Below, piece after piece: positions 9,977 to 18,791 of a stretch of DNA of 64,000 nt. Position 1 is the first letter of the stretch. The number at the start of each line of letters is the position of its first letter. A program made the position numbers and the translations under genes. The notes under the pieces were generated by a model. The model was not told where the DNA came from, ran no database searches, and worked only from the letters and a program-made list of their open reading frames with translations. The DNA is from Spirochaetales bacterium. Lineage in GTDB: Bacteria > Spirochaetota > Spirochaetia > SZUA-6 > JAFGRV01. The stretch spans positions 1 through 64,000 of the forward strand of contig JAFGKU010000124.1 in assembly GCA_016928415.1 (NCBI GenBank). The letters run 5' to 3'.

Positions 9977-11875
9977 ATGGGAAGCATTATATCGTTATTC
10001 AGGGACAGGGTTGCCCAATTTGCGGAGAAGACGGCATTGTATTATAAGGATCCCCAGGACAAATACATCTCTCTTTCCTATAAAAGACTCTATGAACTCG
10101 CCTCCCAATTCGGCATAGGGTTGATGGAACTCGGGTTGAAAAAGGGAGAGCATATAGGGATCATCTCAGACAACAAAAAGGAATGGATGATCGCCAACAT
10201 AGGCATCCTCGGCATCGGCGCCATAGACGTTCCCCGGGGTTCCGATTCCACGGTCGATGAAATCAGGTACATCCTGAATCATGCGGACTGTGCCCTGGCC
10301 CTTGTCGAGAACGAAACCCAGCTGGAAAAAGTAATCAGTGGAAAAGACAGCCTTCCCTTGTTGAAAACGATAATCGTCATGGAAGAATCGGTGAATAAAA
10401 ATGAACAGGCCGGCGTTACCCTGTATTCCTTTCCCGCCATCCTTGAAAAGGGAAAGACCCGGCTGCTGGCGGACAAGGACCTGTTCAACAGGGAAGTGGA
10501 CGGGGTAACGGAAGAGGACCTGGCCACAATTATTTACACCTCGGGAACCACGGGCGAACCCAAGGGCGTCATGCTCACACACAGCAATTTCCTCCACCAG
10601 ATCCGCGCCCCTTTAAAGCATATCAATATCGGTCCGACGGATATCTTCCTTTCCGTTTTACCTGTCTGGCATGCGTTTGAACGGTCCGTGGAATACGTGG
10701 CCCTTTTTGCCGGATGCTCGCTTGCCTATTCCAAGCTGATAGGCAAGATATTACTGGCCGATATGGAGGCCATCAATCCCACCATCTTTCCCTCGGTGCC
10801 CCGCATCTGGGAATCGGTAAGGAGTTCGGTCTATAAAACGGTGAATGCCGGCAGCGGCATAAAAAAAGTAATGTTCAGATTTTTTGTTTCGGTGGGAGCG
10901 GTCCATTCATCCCTGAGGAACATGTTCAAGGGACTGATTCCCCAGTTTAAAAAGCGAAGCCGGGTACTCGACGTACTTGTCAGTTTTTTACCGCTGCTTT
11001 TTATAAAACCATTGAATGCCCTCGGCCAGCTGCTGGTGTTTAAAAAAATAAAGTCAAAGCTGGGAACCCAGTTCAGGTTCGGTGTTTCCGGCGCCGGCGC
11101 CCTTCCCCCGCATGTTGATAATTTTTTCTCCGCCTGCGGTGTTTTGATTCTGGAAGGATACGGGCTTACCGAGGCGGCCCCTATCTGTTCGGTACGGATG
11201 CAAAAGGCGCCGGTTCCCAACACGATCGGGCCGCCGCTTCCCGAACTGGAAATCAAAATCCTGGACCAGGAAGGCAATCCGGTAAAAACGGGGGAAAAAG
11301 GCGTTCTGTACGTTAAAGGGCCCAATGTCATGAAGGGATACTATAAAAAGCCCGAAGAAACGGGAAAGGTCCTTTCAGAAGACGGCTGGCTGAATACCGG
11401 CGACCTTGCCGTTTTAACCCACCAGGGCCGGCTGGCCATACGGGGCCGCGTCAAGGAAACGATCGTACTCCTGGGAGGGGAAAATGTTGAACCGGGTCCC
11501 ATCGAAGATATCATCCTCCAGTCCGAATACATAAACCAGGCAGTTGTCCTCGGCCAGGACAAGAAATACCTGTCGGCCTTGGTCATACCCAATTTCGAGG
11601 CTTTGGAAGAATACACGCGGAAGTATAATATCCCCTACGAAGATCATGATAACCTTATCGGATTGCCCGAAATCAATGAATTAATAAAGGAAGAAATAGC
11701 CGGCAGGATCAACACCAAGAAAGGATTCAAGGTTTTTGAACGGATCTTCAAGTTCAGGATCATTAACGCCACCTTTGAACCGGGCGAGGAACTCACCCAC
11801 ACGCTTAAAATAAAAAGAGACGTTGTTAATGCCAGGTATAAAAAGGAAATAGAGTCATTGTATAAACAGGTGTGA
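9977..11875 (+). CDS. Long-chain acyl-CoA synthetase (AMP-dependent synthetase/ligase)
   Basis: AMP-binding motif IIYTSGTTGEPKGVMLTH; GYGLTEAAP; GWLNTGDLA. ATG at 9977 follows AGGAGA; the track starts at TTG 9971. Confidence 0.92.
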   Translation: MGSIISLFRDRVAQFAEKTALYYKDPQDKYISLSYKRLYELASQFGIGLMELGLKKGEHIGIISDNKKEWMIANIGILGIGAIDVPRGSDSTVDEIRYILNHADCALALVENETQLEKVISGKDSLPLLKTIIVMEESVNKNEQAGVTLYSFPAILEKGKTRLLADKDLFNREVDGVTEEDLATIIYTSGTTGEPKGVMLTHSNFLHQIRAPLKHINIGPTDIFLSVLPVWHAFERSVEYVALFAGCSLAYSKLIGKILLADMEAINPTIFPSVPRIWESVRSSVYKTVNAGSGIKKVMFRFFVSVGAVHSSLRNMFKGLIPQFKKRSRVLDVLVSFLPLLFIKPLNALGQLLVFKKIKSKLGTQFRFGVSGAGALPPHVDNFFSACGVLILEGYGLTEAAPICSVRMQKAPVPNTIGPPLPELEIKILDQEGNPVKTGEKGVLYVKGPNVMKGYYKKPEETGKVLSEDGWLNTGDLAVLTHQGRLAIRGRVKETIVLLGGENVEPGPIEDIILQSEYINQAVVLGQDKKYLSALVIPNFEALEEYTRKYNIPYEDHDNLIGLPEINELIKEEIAGRINTKKGFKVFERIFKFRIINATFEPGEELTHTLKIKRDVVNARYKKEIESLYKQV

Positions 11876-11931
11876 TTTCGTGACCGCTGCAGGTTAATGA
11901 CGGGTTTATATTTAACCGTTTTCAAACTAAT

Positions 11932-11967
11932 AAAAAAAGGCGTTTGCTCGATAATAACAAACGCCTT
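11932..11967 (-). terminator. Rho-independent terminator of rpsU
   Basis: On the minus strand AAGGCGTTTG-(loop)-CAAACGCCTT is followed by TTTTT; it lies just downstream of rpsU. Confidence 0.75.
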
Positions 11968-12001
11968 GTTTAGACCAGTTAATGTAATGGTGATTCCTGG
12001 A

Positions 12002-12208
12002 TCATGAATTTCCGCCACCCATCTTCCGTATCCGTTTCTGATGTTTCCTCTGCATGGCCTTTTTCTTCCTGTTCTTTATGGTCGAGGGTTTTTCGTAAAA
12101 TTCACGTTTTTTCCATTCCCTGATGATACCCTCTTTTTCAACCTGTCTTTTAAAGCGTTTAATGGCCCTTTCCAGATCCTCTTCCTTGTCAATTACTACA
12201 TAAGCGAT
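12002..12208 (-). CDS. rpsU: 30S ribosomal protein S21, probably with an AUC start codon
   Basis: (M)[62 protein letters not shown] is S21. SD AAAGGAGGTGA is 8 nt upstream of ATC at 12208-12206. The track's frame begins at 12250. Confidence 0.88.
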   Translation of the reverse strand: MAYVVIDKEEDLERAIKRFKRQVEKEGIIREWKKREFYEKPSTIKNRKKKAMQRKHQKRIRKMGGGNS

Positions 12209-12332
12209 AGAAATCACCTCCTTTCCCTGTTTAGTTAAAGGGAATATCAATATAATGTATTAATCTTCAAATTGTCAAGTATTCTTTGATAAACTTAAAA
12301 AAACTTGGGTATTTCCATTTGAACATTGTGTT

Positions 12333-13985
12333 TTATACGGAATCCCCTTCATCCGCCCGGTGAATCATTTCAATTTCCTCGTTTAAACGCATCGTTTTCA
12401 CTTTATTCATTGTACCTACCCTGTTCATTTCGGATGCCTCATCCACGATGACCTGGAAGTTTTCCCTTATCCGCGTCATTTCATTGTTGATCGTTTTAAT
12501 CATGTCCGTGATGGAGGATATGGCGCTGTTGCTCACGGACATCAGGGAATCCGTATCATGGACGGACTTGGCCACCTCATTGGACATGCTGACGATCGAT
12601 GAGACCCCAGTGTTGATTTCCTGCGTGCCTGACGACATTTCCGACATGGCCGTGCCGATTTCTTCCATGGAATTGTTGACAACCACGATTTCCGTATTGA
12701 TCTGAGAAAAGACGCTTCCCACATGCTTGTTCACTTCGAAAAAATGCTGAATATCGTTAAAATAATGTTTAAGCTTGGCATCGGCAAGTTTCAGGTTCTC
12801 ATCCGTCTGTTCGGCAAGTTTCCGGATTTCATCCGCAACAACGGAAAAACCTTTCCCGGCTTCCCCGGCTTGCGCCGCCTCGATGGCGGCGTTCATGGCA
12901 AGAAGGTCTGTCTGGTCCGCGACGGCGCCGATCACCTGGATGATCTCGAAGATATCGGAGGCCTTTCTGGAAACCTCATCCATCAGTCCGGATGCCGTCT
13001 CCACTTCCTCCTGGACATTTTTGGAAGTAACGGCGAGCCTGTCCATCTGTTCATGCCTTTTCCTGGTTATGCCGGCAACATTCTCTATGCTGGATGTCAT
13101 TTCTTCGATGGAAGCTGACACCTCCGCTATAACGACGCTGTATTCCGCCATATGTTTAAGAACCACCTTCATGGCATTGACAATCTTCCCGTTGGAATCA
13201 AGGGTATTACGGGATTTTATATCGAGTTCGGAAGTCTGCGCCATTATCTTTTCAAGCGCCGCCTGGATCTCCTCGAATTTTCTGAAGGTCGTATTGGTGG
13301 AGGCTTCAAGCTTCTCACCGATTATAAGGCTGTCTTTGGATGATTCAAAAAGGGCGTCCAGCTTTTTATACTGTTCCGCGTTTTTTTTTGCAGCCACCTG
13401 TGAAGCCCAAATCCTCTCGTTCATGATCGAAGTCAGAAATAACAGAATAAAGCAGCCGAGCAGATAAAAAACATTGGCTGTCAATAACTCGGTGACGGCT
13501 ATGGCATCGAACGGGAAACCCTTGTAGAGCGCAAGACATGCCCCGAAAACATTCAATGAAATCACGGATAGCACGAGAAAATATACAAGACGCCGCCTGT
13601 TTGTGCAGATAAGAGCCGCAATGCAGAGACCGGCATAAAGCCCCGCCGTGAACTTTAACTGGTCCTGAAACGAAACGGCGGGAAACAATATGATGGCGAA
13701 AACCACGACAATGATCGCATTTAAATAGAGGTATTCGGCAGCGTGGTTCTTTTTTATTTTCACAAGATAAATGATTACACAAAGGGTAATAATAGCTACT
13801 ATATCAACCAGTATGGTGATTAAAAATTCGAAAAATTGACCGCTGTTCATTAATATCAGGGGAATGGCCAGAAACATGAAAACCAGGTTTACCGACGCTC
13901 CCAGAAACAGCCCCTTTACTTTCTTTTGAATTTCTATTGGTTCCGCGGAATAGGCTTTGAGGAAATTATCGATCCACCGGTTCAT
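12333..13985 (-). CDS. Methyl-accepting chemotaxis protein with N-terminal multi-TM region
   Basis: Several N-terminal TM helices; [37 protein letters not shown]. Confidence 0.92.
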   Translation of the reverse strand: MNRWIDNFLKAYSAEPIEIQKKVKGLFLGASVNLVFMFLAIPLILMNSGQFFEFLITILVDIVAIITLCVIIYLVKIKKNHAAEYLYLNAIIVVVFAIILFPAVSFQDQLKFTAGLYAGLCIAALICTNRRRLVYFLVLSVISLNVFGACLALYKGFPFDAIAVTELLTANVFYLLGCFILLFLTSIMNERIWASQVAAKKNAEQYKKLDALFESSKDSLIIGEKLEASTNTTFRKFEEIQAALEKIMAQTSELDIKSRNTLDSNGKIVNAMKVVLKHMAEYSVVIAEVSASIEEMTSSIENVAGITRKRHEQMDRLAVTSKNVQEEVETASGLMDEVSRKASDIFEIIQVIGAVADQTDLLAMNAAIEAAQAGEAGKGFSVVADEIRKLAEQTDENLKLADAKLKHYFNDIQHFFEVNKHVGSVFSQINTEIVVVNNSMEEIGTAMSEMSSGTQEINTGVSSIVSMSNEVAKSVHDTDSLMSVSNSAISSITDMIKTINNEMTRIRENFQVIVDEASEMNRVGTMNKVKTMRLNEEIEMIHRADEGDSV

Positions 13986-13994
13986 CTAAAACAA

Positions 13995-14022
13995 ATTATG
14001 GATATATAAGGTATTTTGTCAA
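13995..14022 (-). promoter_or_regulatory. Sigma-70-type promoter for the MCP at 12333-13985
   Basis: Minus strand TTGACA (14022-14017), 16-nt spacer, CATAAT (14000-13995). Confidence 0.5.
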
Positions 14023-14110
14023 GAAATAGGGTATTGCAGGCAAAGTAAAAGCCGGATTTTATTGAAATTGCGGAATGGATGCGTCATATTTAAACATGTC
14101 GGGAGGCAGG

Positions 14111-16465
14111 ATGAATACATTGAAAGCCGGGATACTTGGCGTATTCTTTTTTCTTGTTTCAATATATTTAATTAGCGAAGAAGAAAATCTCGTGGAGAAT
14201 CCTTCTTTTTCGGACGGCTTGAACTCCTGGTCGGGTATGTGGACCAGGGATAAAGATGCAGGGAGAGCGGACCATATAATACTGGAAGCCTATTCCAAAC
14301 CGGGCAGTCTGAAAATTGAATATTCGAGCTCAAGGGACTGGTCTTTCGGGCAGGTCAAAAAAATACCTGTCAAAGAAGGCGCCGTATACGAGATGTCCGG
14401 CATGGTTAAATGCGATGGTGTGGCGAATGATGTCGAACTATGCATCGTCACGGGCGATAAAGACGGCAATGTGATGGACTGGCTCTATTCAATCGCTAAA
14501 ACCCGGGGCACGCATGATTGGATGCGCCTTAAAAGAAAATTCATTATTCCGCCGGGATGCGGGTACATACAATTCAGGATGATAGGCAACGGGCAAGGAA
14601 CGTCGTATTGGGATGATTTGAGTCTTATAAAAAAAACGGAAGCAACGGGTGCCGATCAGGATGGCAAACCTTTGCTTTTATCGAATAAAAGGCTTTCCGT
14701 TTCCTATTCTCCCGCCGGAAATATTTTTGACATCACTGACAGAAAATCCGGGACGCTTTATACCGTTCGAGCGTATGGCAAGAACACAACGGTTATCCAC
14801 TATAAATTATTGGGAAAGGACAGGCTGTCATTGGCCCTTTTGAATCCTGATGGAGAAGACCTGGAGGCGGAGGTGAAACTTACCGCCGAAGGGGAGGTTC
14901 TGTTCACATTGAAAGGCGGCGGACCGTTCGACGGTGAACTGAGTTTCCCCGGGGCCATCCTTTCAGAAAAAGGCCAATCCTGGGTCGTTCCTGTCAACGA
15001 AGGATTGCTTATACCTGCGGACGATCCCCATTTTAACACGCATCCTCTTGTTCTCTTTTCCGGACACGGGCTCTGCATGCCCTTTATAGGGTTGACAAAC
15101 GGGAAGGAAGGCATGCTTGCCATCGCCGAAACTTACGAGGATGCGGGTGTGAACTTTATAAAGCCGGCCGGGGAAAAAACATCATCCTGGTCTTTTTTCT
15201 GGCTGCCCTCAAAACAGCATTTCGGCTATGAAAGAAAAATCAGGCTTGTTTTTTCGGCCGGCGTAGGCCACACCGGAATAGCCAGGGCCTACAGGCGGTA
15301 CGCTGCGGCAAAGGGACTTGTCGTTCCGTTAAGCGAAAAGGCAAAGACGGTACCGGCGGTAAAGAAGCTTCCCGGCGCAGTAAACCTCTGGTTTTGGGCC
15401 GACGCACCTTCCTGGCGCGGTAATCCCGCCAAAAGCCGGTTATACGCCGAAAAAATCAGGAACGCGGGAATTGAACGGGTTCTCTGGTCGAGCGGTGATA
15501 CGGCATCCAACGTGGAATATATCAACTCGCTGGGATTTATAAGCGGAAGGTACGATTGTTACCAGGACGTGTACGGGCCCGATATGCCAGCCCAATGGGT
15601 TAACAAAAAGGGCTGGCCCGACGACATTATACTCCTGCCTTCCGGCGACTGGATGAAGGGATGGGTAACACGGTATGCGGGGAAAGAATATCCCGGGGGA
15701 GTCATTTGCGCCAAACAGTCCCTACTCCACATGAAAGAGTCGATACCGGAGGACCTGAAAGAAAAACCGTATAAGGCCCGCTTCCTGGACACGACAACGG
15801 CAAGCCCGTTGAGGGAATGCTATCATCCGGGGCATCCCGGCACCCGTATTGATGACAGGAAATGGAAAAGCGCCATGCTATCCTATCTCTCCGAAGATCT
15901 CAAACTCATCACGGGAAGCGAAACGGGAATGGACTGGGCTGTTCCGTATGTCCATTACTTTGAAGGCATGATGAGCCTGGGACCGTACCGGCTGCCCGAT
16001 GCAGGCTACGATCTTACCACTTACATCAAGCCGGACAAAAATTTCCTAAGGTTTCAAACCGGCCCCGAATACAGAATACCTCTTTTTGAACTGGTATATC
16101 ACGACTGCATGGTTGCCTACTGGTACTGGGGAGACTCATCCAACCGGGTACCGGAGGTATGGGCGGACAGGGACCTCTATAACGCCCTCTATGGCAACCC
16201 GCCTTTATGGATTGTCGACTGCCGTTCCTGGGATAAAAACAGGGACAGGTTCCTCCGGAGTTACAGGAACGGTACACGCACCGCCTTGTTGACCGCCTTC
16301 AGTGAAATGACGTCTCACGCCTTTCTCACGGAAGATCACAATGTCCAGCAAACCGTCTTTGCAAACGGCACCCGGGTTTGGGTCAATTTCGATGGTAAAA
16401 CCCGCAGGCTGCCCTCCGGACAGGAAATACTCCCCAAAAGCTTCCTCGTTATTTCCGGAAATTAA
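14111..16465 (+). CDS. Secreted glycoside-hydrolase-like protein with N-terminal carbohydrate-binding-like domain (DUF5696-like)
   Basis: Signal peptide; NPSFSDGLNSWSGMW...YWDDLSLIKK resembles CBM4/9-type jelly rolls; large Trp-rich catalytic-like region. ATG at 14111 preceded by GGGAGG; open frame from 14075. Confidence 0.6.
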   Translation: MNTLKAGILGVFFFLVSIYLISEEENLVENPSFSDGLNSWSGMWTRDKDAGRADHIILEAYSKPGSLKIEYSSSRDWSFGQVKKIPVKEGAVYEMSGMVKCDGVANDVELCIVTGDKDGNVMDWLYSIAKTRGTHDWMRLKRKFIIPPGCGYIQFRMIGNGQGTSYWDDLSLIKKTEATGADQDGKPLLLSNKRLSVSYSPAGNIFDITDRKSGTLYTVRAYGKNTTVIHYKLLGKDRLSLALLNPDGEDLEAEVKLTAEGEVLFTLKGGGPFDGELSFPGAILSEKGQSWVVPVNEGLLIPADDPHFNTHPLVLFSGHGLCMPFIGLTNGKEGMLAIAETYEDAGVNFIKPAGEKTSSWSFFWLPSKQHFGYERKIRLVFSAGVGHTGIARAYRRYAAAKGLVVPLSEKAKTVPAVKKLPGAVNLWFWADAPSWRGNPAKSRLYAEKIRNAGIERVLWSSGDTASNVEYINSLGFISGRYDCYQDVYGPDMPAQWVNKKGWPDDIILLPSGDWMKGWVTRYAGKEYPGGVICAKQSLLHMKESIPEDLKEKPYKARFLDTTTASPLRECYHPGHPGTRIDDRKWKSAMLSYLSEDLKLITGSETGMDWAVPYVHYFEGMMSLGPYRLPDAGYDLTTYIKPDKNFLRFQTGPEYRIPLFELVYHDCMVAYWYWGDSSNRVPEVWADRDLYNALYGNPPLWIVDCRSWDKNRDRFLRSYRNGTRTALLTAFSEMTSHAFLTEDHNVQQTVFANGTRVWVNFDGKTRRLPSGQEILPKSFLVISGN

Positions 16466-16589
16466 AACCCGCCAATACCCTTGAAATCGTTGGCCGATTG
16501 CATATGCTTATATAATGAAGAAACCCTTGTTGATTCTGCTTCAATATGAAGGAAGGGAACATCAAGAGGCCTTTAAGGAGTAATAATAA

Positions 16590-16934
16590 ATGAAAAAAAT
16601 TTTTTACATTATAAGTCTCCCTCTTTTAACGGCTGCTTACGCCTTTTCCCAGAACCAGGAAAACCCTGAACCGGTAACCGGAGGCATGGCGAATTTTTCC
16701 TCATCTTCTCCGAACTTCCCGGACCTGTTGTTGAAATGGGCCGCCAATCTTGGGTGGATCCTGGTCGGCAGCATCGGATTTGCCGTCGGTATTGCCATTG
16801 CATTCAAAATTTTCGATCTCTTTTCCGGAAAAATTGATGAATGGGAAGAACTGAAGAAGGGGAACATCGGTATTGCTTTGATTTTCGTGGCAATGATCAT
16901 AATGATAGGATTGATCGTGCTGAAAGTCATTTAA
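16590..16934 (+). CDS. Small membrane protein, DUF350-like
   Basis: Signal/TM segments with ELKKGNIGIALIFVAMIIMIGLIV, characteristic of DUF350. Confidence 0.55.
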   Translation: MKKIFYIISLPLLTAAYAFSQNQENPEPVTGGMANFSSSSPNFPDLLLKWAANLGWILVGSIGFAVGIAIAFKIFDLFSGKIDEWEELKKGNIGIALIFVAMIIMIGLIVLKVI

Positions 16935-16944
16935 GGGGGGAGTC

Positions 16945-17358
16945 ATGCGGAAGCTTCCATTACTGTTCATTTTATTGATAACCATAACCGCCCCGCTTTT
17001 TGCATTCGATGTGGTCCAGGACTGGATCAGGCTCAAGCAAAGCTGCCATGGTTTATACCTTTACCTTGACAGAAACGACTCCTACACGTTCTACTTTTAT
17101 CCCCAGTCCCTTGAAAAACAGGTCATTATTGCGCAAACCCTGAACTTCAATACCGATGTTGACTTATACATTTATGACGCGGCCGGGAACCAGGTCTACA
17201 GTGCATCGAACCTGGGCAATGAAACGGTCTACATAGAACCGGCATCCATCGAAGATAAATTCTACGTAAAAGTGTTTATGCGCAGCGGTCAGGACAAGGT
17301 CAGGGTTCTGGCGGGCGAGTACTATGACGTGACATCCTACAGGATGCTGTTTGACTGA
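16945..17358 (+). CDS. Hypothetical secreted protein
   Basis: Signal peptide; SD and tight spacing after the DUF350-like gene. Confidence 0.5.
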   Translation: MRKLPLLFILLITITAPLFAFDVVQDWIRLKQSCHGLYLYLDRNDSYTFYFYPQSLEKQVIIAQTLNFNTDVDLYIYDAAGNQVYSASNLGNETVYIEPASIEDKFYVKVFMRSGQDKVRVLAGEYYDVTSYRMLFD

Positions 17359-17426
17359 TCCCCGGTGATATTGATATAATAAGCGTTCAATCAATTTCAA
17401 CATTGCCCGGCACCAGGTCCGGTTAA

Positions 17427-17666
17427 AAACCGGCAGGCGACACGGAAGACATCCCGGAGATGACGGCATTGAAAAACATCGACATGGCGTTCCTCCCCAT
17501 GAATCTGCCCTACACGATGACCCCGGAACAGGTGGCGGCAGCGGCCAGGTCTTTCATGCCGAAGATACTGTATCCCTACCATTTCAGCGAAACGGACACC
17601 AATAAAATCGTCTCCCTTTTAAAAGATGAAAAAGAAATAGAAGTAAGAATACGAAAAATGAACTGA
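17427..17666 (+). pseudogene. 5'-truncated remnant of a metallo-beta-lactamase-fold hydrolase
   Basis: Frame reads stop-KPAGDTEDIPEMTALKNIDMAFLPMNLPYTMTPEQVAAAARSFMPKILYPYHFSET..., the C-terminal third of UlaG-like MBL proteins, with no N-terminal HxHxDH part. Confidence 0.7.
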
Positions 17667-18791
17667 TCAGGGCATCAGGTTTGTATAGACACGGCTGGTT
17701 CCCGTATCCAGTATCTCGTAAACCACTTTTTCCACGAAATCATTCACGCCCTTGACGGATTTAAGAACAGAGGCATCCACCGTCACGGGGGTTGAAAGCC
17801 GCGATATGTTATAGGCGGCGTATCCGAAAGAAGAAGGCCTCCCCCGAAGTTTTAAAAGGTAATCAATGTGCTCGAGGAGAACAATGACCGTATCCTCCCT
17901 GTCAAGAATGTGCCGGAATAAACTCAGGGGAATACGGACCGGCATTTTATATTTTTGGGCCGTTTTATGGAATATTCCGTTTATTTTCGCATAATATTCA
18001 CCGGTGGCGCTTCCATAAGGATTGCCCCTGTAAATGGCATTATACCGGGCGCTTAATTTTGGATCATATCTGCGAAGGACTTCCATGAAATGGTTTTTCT
18101 GCCGTCCCTCCTTGAGCGTCATACCGCCGAAAATTACAAAATCCAGGCCGGCCGACTTCGCGTTGCCGATGATCTCATCCATGCAGGCCTCCGAATCGGT
18201 AACAAACGGAATGACTGGCATGAGATAAATTCCACACGGTATGCCCGCATCCTTGAACCGTTTGAGAGTATCGAGACGTTTTTCAGGAGAAGGGATGCCC
18301 GGTTCAAAGACCGAACCTATCTCCCTGTTGTACGATGAAAAACTGACGCTGACCATGGCCCCGTTTTCATCATTAATCTTTCCAATCACGTCCAGGTCAC
18401 GTTCCACGAGCGTTGATTTTGTCAGAATGCTGACGGGATATTTAAAACGCAGGGCGAGTTCCAGCGCTTTCCGCGTTAACCCGTACCCGGACTCCAATGG
18501 CTGGTAACTGTCGGACACCCCGCCGCCTAACAGGAGAAAGGACCGTTTCAGGTGTTTGCGTTTCCGGGCCGGGTCAAGTTCCTTTTCCAGCAATGCGGCG
18601 GCATTCGTCTTTACCTCGATATCGCTGCCGAATTCGCCCTCCACGTAATACCGTTCGGCCCGCCCGTCGCAGTACGAACAGTTATGGGCACATCCCCTGT
18701 AAAGGTTCATGCCGTAATGCGAGATAAACCACGAATCTATCCTGGAGTTTTTCCTTAAAATGGATTTGGCTTCAGTTTCCCTTACGCCCAA
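17667..18791 (-). CDS. Radical SAM protein (SPL/Rv2578c-like)
   Basis: CAHNCSYCDGRAERYYV cysteine motif near the N-terminus; TIM-barrel-like continuation. Confidence 0.8.
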   Translation of the reverse strand: MGVRETEAKSILRKNSRIDSWFISHYGMNLYRGCAHNCSYCDGRAERYYVEGEFGSDIEVKTNAAALLEKELDPARKRKHLKRSFLLLGGGVSDSYQPLESGYGLTRKALELALRFKYPVSILTKSTLVERDLDVIGKINDENGAMVSVSFSSYNREIGSVFEPGIPSPEKRLDTLKRFKDAGIPCGIYLMPVIPFVTDSEACMDEIIGNAKSAGLDFVIFGGMTLKEGRQKNHFMEVLRRYDPKLSARYNAIYRGNPYGSATGEYYAKINGIFHKTAQKYKMPVRIPLSLFRHILDREDTVIVLLEHIDYLLKLRGRPSSFGYAAYNISRLSTPVTVDASVLKSVKGVNDFVEKVVYEILDTGTSRVYTNLMP

